Shown: piece by piece, positions 59,601 through 64,000 of the stretch
Numbering within the stretch: position 1 is the stretch's first letter
How the letters are laid out: each line of letters starts with the position of its first letter
Assembly (NCBI GenBank): GCA_000717735.1
Contig: JOBE01000020.1
Coordinates: forward strand, 1 to 64,000
DNA: 64,000 nucleotides
Reading direction: 5' to 3'
Source of the DNA: Streptomyces griseoluteus
Lineage (GTDB): Bacteria; Actinomycetota; Actinomycetes; Streptomycetales; Streptomycetaceae
Translations under genes and position numbers: made by a program
The notes under the pieces: model-generated
Told to the model about the DNA's origin: nothing
Database searches by the model: none
What the model saw: the letters and a program-made list of their open reading frames with translations, nothing else

Positions 59601-61518
59601 TGGCGTCGCCGATGTCGAGGCCGGCGATGATCTCGCTGAGGGTCCGCAGGCCGGCGGTGTGCGTGTCGATCATGTCGGCGACCGGGCCCGTGCCCGCCAC
59701 GGTGGTGACGGCGCCGGCCTCCGTCGCGAGCCGCTCCGCCTCGGTGTGGTGGGCGGTGAAGGCGTCCTCGCGCTGGAGGAAGGTGACGGCCCGCTGGGCC
59801 GCCGAGGCGATGTCGGCCTCGACGTCCCCGGCGAGGGCGTCGATGCCTGCCGTGTCGGCGTACCGCATGTCCTTGAGGGTCACCAGGTGGCCCTGTGCCC
59901 GGCGGAGTTCGGTGATCCGGGAGATCCACTCCTCGGCGGTGGCGGGCGCCTCGCCCCGGACGCGCCGTACCAGCCGGCCGACCTGCTGGGCGGACTCGGC
60001 GAAGGCCTCCGCCGCCTGCCGGGTGAGCGTGGTCACGGTCTCGAACTCGTCGAGGACCTGCGCGGCGGTGGCCCGGAGTTCGGTCAGCGGGGTGCGCAGG
60101 TCGCCGGTCTCCGGGTCTCCCAGCCAGTGGTGGACGTCGCCCGCGCGCACGCAGGCGGCGACGAGTGCCTCGTAGACCTCGCCGGCGGGGGTCAGCTCGG
60201 TGGCCTGACGGGCGATCGACAGGCAGTCGGCGATGCCCCGGACGAGATCCGCGTTGCCGATGCGGGCCAGCGGACCGTCCACCGCAGGGGTCACGTGCGT
60301 GTCGGAGACGTACGGGGTCCGCCAGATCTGCACGGGGTGGACCCGGCCGGGCTCGCCGGGCTCGTCGCGCAGCACGACCATCGTCCCGTCGTCGAGCAGC
60401 GCGTATCCGCGGCAGGAGACGGGACGGGTGATCTCCTTCCGGATCAGGTTGTACGGGAGGAGGAGACCGCGACGCTCCGGCCGGGTGTGGAAGGCGAAGA
60501 GGATGTCCTCGCCGTTGGGCGAACGGATCAGCCGGTCGAAGACAAGTCCCGAAGTGTCGGTGTCGAAGGTCCTCACCGCACCGGAGGCCAGGCAGTAGCC
60601 ACCGGGGAACACGACCCCCTCGTCCCCGGGCAATCGCAGACACGCCTGAGCGAGTCCGTCGAGCCGGACCACGCTCCCGGTCAGAGCGTTGAAGACGAGG
60701 TGGCGGACGGCCTCCTCCTTGTACGGGCGAACGCGCACCAGGATCAGGGCGCCCACGACCGCGTACGCGACCTCGGCGTCGGCCAGCGCCTGGAGCGGCT
60801 CGTCGACCGGCTCGGCGTACACGCCCTCGGCCGTCTCGGCGTCGTTCTCCGTCTTGACCGTGAGCGTCCCGCCGACCGTGGAGACGAAGAGGCGGCCGTC
60901 GAGCGAGATGTGCGGGTGCCGCCCTTGGACGTGGTCGTCGCGGGTCGTCTCCACCCAGTCCACGTCGTGCGAGGGAGGGACGACGTGGTCGCGTTCTCCC
61001 CGGGCGTCGAGGAACCGCGTCTCGCCGGACGGCCCGATCGACCAGCGCAGGACGCGGATGTCGTCGGCCTTCTGCCCGGTCCGGAAGACGGCGAGGAGCC
61101 GGCCCTCCACGCGCCTCAGCCGGAGCAGGCGCGCGCCTCGAAAATACCGGTGCAGTGCCGAGAACTCCCGTACGAAGCCGGGGTCGTCGAGGAGTCCGGG
61201 CACCGAGTCCTCGGGCAGCGGATTCAGGTCGCGGTCGTGCAGCGTGAAGACGTCGGCGACCGACGGCTCGGCGCTCACCGCAGAGGCCGGGTGGCAGCCG
61301 AACAACAGGACGTCGTCCCCGACGGCGGCGATGTCCAGCAGTACCCCGGCGCCCTCGGTGCGGACGCTGTCGGTGCCGGTGAGAGACAGACCACCGGCAC
61401 CGAAGGCGGCGGTACGGGCGGTGTTGAGCGCCTCGGCACGCCTGGCCAGCTCGGCCGCCTGCGCCGAAAGACGGTCGCGCAGCACCGCGTACGTGTCCTG
61501 GTCGATTCCGGTGCTCAT
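56662..61518 (-). CDS. Giant AAA+ ATPase (DUF3686 / 'DNA repair ATPase' family)
   Basis: A 1618-aa cytoplasmic protein. About residues 30-450 look like beta-propeller or WD-like sheet repeats (HISLDGRLFVSTVGGTL; YALLDDGTMVVLRDE). About 480-900 are long coiled-coil helices. About 900-1200 are helical. An AAA+ domain has Walker A in SPPGYGKTTLIEY (about 1241-1253) and Walker B in NVLLYVDDIQHC (about 1305-1316), with CMAGNPYTESGQAF as the sensor region. AAGGAG precedes the ATG by 9 nt. Databases label such proteins DNA repair ATPase, but the constant neighbour is a YqiK-type flotillin, which argues for a membrane-remodelling or stress role. No nuclease or helicase motif is visible. Confidence 0.88.
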   Translation of the reverse strand: MSTGIDQDTYAVLRDRLSAQAAELARRAEALNTARTAAFGAGGLSLTGTDSVRTEGAGVLLDIAAVGDDVLLFGCHPASAVSAEPSVADVFTLHDRDLNPLPEDSVPGLLDDPGFVREFSALHRYFRGARLLRLRRVEGRLLAVFRTGQKADDIRVLRWSIGPSGETRFLDARGERDHVVPPSHDVDWVETTRDDHVQGRHPHISLDGRLFVSTVGGTLTVKTENDAETAEGVYAEPVDEPLQALADAEVAYAVVGALILVRVRPYKEEAVRHLVFNALTGSVVRLDGLAQACLRLPGDEGVVFPGGYCLASGAVRTFDTDTSGLVFDRLIRSPNGEDILFAFHTRPERRGLLLPYNLIRKEITRPVSCRGYALLDDGTMVVLRDEPGEPGRVHPVQIWRTPYVSDTHVTPAVDGPLARIGNADLVRGIADCLSIARQATELTPAGEVYEALVAACVRAGDVHHWLGDPETGDLRTPLTELRATAAQVLDEFETVTTLTRQAAEAFAESAQQVGRLVRRVRGEAPATAEEWISRITELRRAQGHLVTLKDMRYADTAGIDALAGDVEADIASAAQRAVTFLQREDAFTAHHTEAERLATEAGAVTTVAGTGPVADMIDTHTAGLRTLSEIIAGLDIGDATVRTSVLERIADVLGVLNRVRALLAARRAELLDQEGRAEFAAEFALLGQAVTGALAAADTPDRCDDQLGRLLLQLENLESRFAEHDGFLGEIADKRAEMYDAFTARRQSLQDTRARRAERLAASAGRVLEAIARRAATLADLDEVNTYFASDPMVAKVRRTVAELRELGDEARAEELEGRLGAARQEAGRALRDRTDLFSDGGATIRLGRHRFAVNRQTPEVTLVPHEDTLALALTGTDYRVPVTDPAFAETRPFWDRTLPCESPEVYRSEYLAARLLAEHGPGSLAGEDLSALARRAAEAAYDEGHERGVHDHDTAAILEAVLRLHERIGLLRYPAPARATAQLFWAHAATADAREQWTCRADALARARDLFGAESALDGLRNELAEEIGDPTAATYLIEELTTAPAGFAVSDAARTLLDKFRRAVGTSAYDDALASLTEPRARRQLVEAWLTSYASASGERLDEGVLAEAVAVELCPDLDRYDIAAPTTETVTGLLGNHPRVEGRALELRLDEFLARTRDFAATDVPAFRAYQERRARLVATERDRLRLDEYRPRVMSSFVRNRLVDEVYLPLIGDNLAKQLGAAGDAKRSDSQGLLLLLSPPGYGKTTLIEYVADRLGLLLVKVDGPALGQRTVSLDPAEAPDATARRELEKIAFALAAGNNVLLYVDDIQHCSPEFLQKFIPLCDATRTLNGHDLRGKRFAVCMAGNPYTESGQAFRVPDMLANRADVWNLGDVLTGKEEAFALSFVENALTSHPVLAPLAGRERSDLELLIRLAADDPAARRDRLTHPYAPAELDRVLSVLRHLLAARETVLAVNEEYIASAATADAARTEPPFRLQGSYRTMNKITARISPAMNDAELAAVVDDHYTAEAQTLTTEAEANLLKLAALRGTLTPAQAARWAEVTGAYTRTQAMGGSGDDPLARAVAALGLLADRITAVETAITRATDPRHLLARPTGRHAIHRADAPAPEHRQN

Positions 61519-61615
61519 GTCGATCCGCTCCTTGTCCCGTGATGGATGCGGGTCCGGCGCCGACAACCCCCGTATGCCGGCACCGGACCCGCTGTGACCG
61601 CTCCCCCCGGGGCGG

Positions 61616-63640
61616 TCAGTTCGTGGCCGCGCCGTTCAGCGCGGCGGTCTCGGCCGAAGTCGCGGCGGCCGGTCCGGGTACGTGCGCGTCGAGCACACCG
61701 GACTTCATGACCTTCGCGAGCAGTGCCGAGACGCTCAGGTTCTGGACGTCGCCCGTGGACAGCGAGCCGAGCACCTTGGTCAGGTCCTCGGTGAAGGAGC
61801 CCTCGCCGTTCAGCCACGGGCCGGCCAGCGTCTGCGCGGTCCGGGAGTGGTCCATGAAGCCGTCGACGGACTTCCCGAGCGCGATGGACTGCACCAGGCG
61901 GTCGAGGAAGACCGACTCCCCGCCGACGATGTTGATGTCGGCGTTCTCCAGGCCGGTGGCGAGGACGGTGGCCTGCGCCTCGGCGACCTGGCGCTGCACG
62001 TCGAGGCCGGCGAGCCGGATCTCCTTCTCCGCCTCCAGGCGCAGCCGGTACTCCTCATGGGTACGAGAGGCCTCGTCGAGCGCGGCCATCGCCGCCGCCT
62101 TCTCCGTCAGACCGGCCGCTTCGGCCTTGAGCTTCTCGCCGATCGCGGTCGCCTCGGCCAGCGCCTTCTCACGGTTGCCGACCGCCTCGGCACGCAGCCG
62201 TGCCTCGGTGGCCTCGGCCTCGGCGCGGCCGGTCTTCTCGATCGCGTCGGCTTCCTTCTCCCGGACCTGCACCGCTGCCAGCCCCTCGGCCGCCGCCTCG
62301 GCCTGTACGCCCTCGGCGAGGCGGATCTTGGCGCGGGCGTCCATGTCGGCGGCCTTGTTGCGGGCCTCCGCCAGGGTCAGCTCCTCGGCGGCCCGGTGCA
62401 CGGCGGCCTGCTCGGCCGCCTCGGCCGCCTTGATGTCCTTGACCAGCCTCTCCTGCGCCTCCGCCTCGGCCGCGATGACGACGGCCTGCCGGGTGCGCTC
62501 GGCCTCCTCGACCGTACGGAGCCGCTTGATGGACTCCTCCTGCTCGGCGACCGTACGGTCCACCGCGATCCGCTCGCGGATCACCTCGGCGATGTCACGG
62601 CGCTCCGACTCCACCTCCTTCTCGGCGGAGATGCGGGTCAGTTCGGTCTCCCGGTCACGGGCGATGACCTCCAGCAGGCGGTCCTTCTCGATCCGCTCGT
62701 TCTCGACGGCGATGACCCGCTCGCGGTTCTTCTGCGCGACGGCCACCTCGCGGGCCTGGTTCTCCCGCTGGATCCCGAGCTGCTCCTCCGTCTTCAGGAA
62801 CGCGCTCTGGGCCCGCAGCCGCTCCTCCTCCACCACCCGCGCCGTCTCGGCCTCCTCACGGGCCCGTACGGTGTCGATCTCGCGCTTCTGCTTGATCTCG
62901 GCGTCGGCCTGGCGCCGTTCCAGCTCCAGGATGGCCTCGCGGGCGTCGACGTTCTGCCGGGTGATCTCCTTCTGCTCGTGCTGACGGAACTCGTTCGTCC
63001 GGACGTTCTCGACGGCGGTCAGTTCGGTGATCTTGCGGATGCCCTGGGCGTCGAGGATGTTGCCGGGGTCGAGCTGGGACAGCGGCGTCTGCTCCAGGTA
63101 GTCGATGGCCGCGTCCTCCAGGCTGTAGCCGTTGAGGTCGATGCCGATGATCTCGATGATCCGGAACCGCAGCTCCTCGCGCTTGGTGTAGAGGTCGGTG
63201 AAGTCGAGCTGCTTGCCGACGGTCTTGAGCGCCTCGGAGAACTTGGCGTTGAACAGCTCCTGCAGCGTCTCCTTGTCGCTGGCCCGGGCGGTGCCGATGG
63301 CCTGCGCGACCTTGATGACGTCCTCGACGGTCTTGTTGACACGGACGAAGAACGAGATGCGGATGTCGGCGCGGATGTTGTCCCGGCAGATCAGGCCGTC
63401 GCGGCCCGTCCGGGAGATCTCGATGGTCTTCACCGAGATGTCCATGACCTCGGCCTTGTGCAGGACGGGCAGGACGACCTGGCCGGTGAAGGTGACGTCG
63501 ACCTTCCGCATCTTCGAGACGATCAGCGCCTTGCCCTGTTCCACCTTGCGGAACAGCCGGCTGACCACGAAGAGCAGCGTGAGAACGATGAGCAGGACAG
63601 CGGCGACGAGCACGCCGATGCCCACGGTGATGGCATCCAT
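61616..63640 (-). CDS. Flotillin-family (YqiK-type) SPFH protein
   Basis: A 674-aa protein. N-terminal membrane helix (about 6-28), SPFH/Band 7 domain (about 45-210; KALIVSKMRKVDVTFTGQVVLPVLHKAEVMDISVKTIEI), then a long coiled coil rich in Ala/Glu/Arg repeats (about 215-560; EIKQKREIDTVRAREEAETARVVEEERLRAQ) and a C-terminal flotillin domain (INIVGGESVFLDRLVQSIALGKSVDGFM). It forms oligomeric scaffolds on membranes. The giant ATPase gene follows after 97 nt on the same strand, so the two are probably co-regulated partners. Confidence 0.93.
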   Translation of the reverse strand: MDAITVGIGVLVAAVLLIVLTLLFVVSRLFRKVEQGKALIVSKMRKVDVTFTGQVVLPVLHKAEVMDISVKTIEISRTGRDGLICRDNIRADIRISFFVRVNKTVEDVIKVAQAIGTARASDKETLQELFNAKFSEALKTVGKQLDFTDLYTKREELRFRIIEIIGIDLNGYSLEDAAIDYLEQTPLSQLDPGNILDAQGIRKITELTAVENVRTNEFRQHEQKEITRQNVDAREAILELERRQADAEIKQKREIDTVRAREEAETARVVEEERLRAQSAFLKTEEQLGIQRENQAREVAVAQKNRERVIAVENERIEKDRLLEVIARDRETELTRISAEKEVESERRDIAEVIRERIAVDRTVAEQEESIKRLRTVEEAERTRQAVVIAAEAEAQERLVKDIKAAEAAEQAAVHRAAEELTLAEARNKAADMDARAKIRLAEGVQAEAAAEGLAAVQVREKEADAIEKTGRAEAEATEARLRAEAVGNREKALAEATAIGEKLKAEAAGLTEKAAAMAALDEASRTHEEYRLRLEAEKEIRLAGLDVQRQVAEAQATVLATGLENADINIVGGESVFLDRLVQSIALGKSVDGFMDHSRTAQTLAGPWLNGEGSFTEDLTKVLGSLSTGDVQNLSVSALLAKVMKSGVLDAHVPGPAAATSAETAALNGAATN

Positions 63641-63736
63641 GAGAAACCCCGTGTCGATGGAAGAAAGGGGAGCCGCACGTTCGGGCGGCGTTGTGGAAGG
63701 GCGAGCACCGGACGGCACGCACTCCCGGAGCGACGG

Positions 63737-64000
63737 CTACCTGCGTCGCCGTGTGCGCGCAGCGGCGCGGTGCTGCCCGAAGGCGGCGGCTCGGTCCCGT
63801 TCGGGCGGCCCCGCCAGACCGGCGGCGTCCTGCCGGGACGGCCCGGGTTCGTCGGGGAACAACTTCGCAAGCGGCCCCACGAGGCGTCGTGTCGACCACC
63901 ACGAGGTGACCGGAGCGAGCACCAGCAGGGCGAGCGAGAGCAGAGCGGGAAGGGGGCGGGGCGCATCGGAAAGGCCGAGGAGTACGGACCCGCTGACGCT
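63737..64000 (-). CDS. Membrane protein, 3' part only (runs off the window)
   Basis: The last ~87 residues of a minus-strand gene whose start is beyond 64000. A hydrophobic helix (LLSLALLVLAPVTSWW) is followed by a polar tail RRLVGPLAKLFPDEPGPSRQDAAGL and an Arg/Ala-rich end. Its position immediately before a YqiK-type flotillin, and the helix-then-P-D/E tail, recall YqiJ-type (DUF1449) partners, but the OB-fold end of YqiJ is missing here. Identity uncertain. Confidence 0.55.
   Translation of the reverse strand, partial: SVSGSVLLGLSDAPRPLPALLSLALLVLAPVTSWWSTRRLVGPLAKLFPDEPGPSRQDAAGLAGPPERDRAAAFGQHRAAARTRRRR

Noticed and set aside
57178..61542. 1454-aa plus-strand frame opposite the giant ATPase gene
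   Set aside because: Shadow of the ATPase gene: low-complexity Gly/Val/Glu/Arg composition, no domain, whereas the minus strand has Walker motifs and a ribosome site.
61539..62984. 481-aa Ser/Ala/Arg-rich plus-strand frame opposite the flotillin gene
   Set aside because: Antisense of the Ala/Glu coiled coil, which produces Ser/Arg/Ala runs; no ribosome site.

Overview
The window is high-GC actinobacterial DNA, almost certainly from a Streptomyces or close relative. GC-rich third positions run throughout, GTG and TTG starts are common, and several families are typical of the genus: a group-2 sigma factor matching HrdD, a DUF6227-type protein, TerD/TerB, Spo0M and a DUF3686-type giant ATPase. 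Gene density is high on both strands. I saw no rRNA, tRNA, CRISPR array, insertion sequence or prophage gene.

Layout. 0.1-2.4 kb: methylthioadenosine phosphorylase, a SAF-domain membrane protein and the MscL channel. 2.4-7.9 kb: a tightly coupled minus-strand operon for a molybdopterin oxidoreductase complex (NarI/DsrM-like cytochrome b subunit, NasA/NapA-like catalytic subunit, four-cluster ferredoxin, Tat-targeted Rieske protein, proline-rich membrane protein). 8-13.9 kb: LtrA, a P1/DmpA peptidase, a DUF6227-type protein, a glycosyltransferase and a secreted collagen-like protein. 13.9-17.8 kb: the fructose operon fruR-fruK-fruA. 17.9-26.8 kb: two DHA2 exporters with WYL and TetR regulators, hrdD with a near-perfect SigR-type promoter, a questin-oxidase-like protein and a MarR/LigB-dioxygenase pair. 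27-32.1 kb: secreted M6 protease, AMP-forming ligase and the KtrA/KtrB potassium system.

32.2-40.3 kb: a frameshifted transketolase remnant, a TetR repressor with twin operators beside a membrane serine hydrolase, a TatA C-terminal remnant and four CorC/CNNM-type membrane proteins arranged as two duplicated pairs. 40.6-45.6 kb: a putative ter/stress regulon. Three transcription units (a 73-aa protein, terB, terD-tatA) each carry a TCTACA-N4-TGTAGA inverted repeat, and a BlaI-type repressor with an M56 metallopeptidase lies inside the group.

45.6-54.4 kb is an ion-homeostasis region: a six-gene operon headed by a CPA1 Na+/H+ antiporter, a STAS protein, a DM13 protein, NhaA and an AGCS sodium symporter. 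The two Na+/H+ antiporter genes belong to unrelated families, yet share an almost identical 22-nt leader core flanked by stems that differ in sequence but keep pairing. This is a candidate structured RNA regulator. 54.8-64 kb is a membrane-microdomain locus: stomatin-like SPFH protein, NfeD, a zinc-ribbon protein, a 1618-aa AAA+ ATPase, a YqiK-type flotillin and the end of another membrane protein cut off by the window edge.

The strongest leads for new biology are the shared antiporter leader, the TCTACA/TGTAGA regulon with its resident BlaI/M56 pair, and the flotillin-giant ATPase locus.
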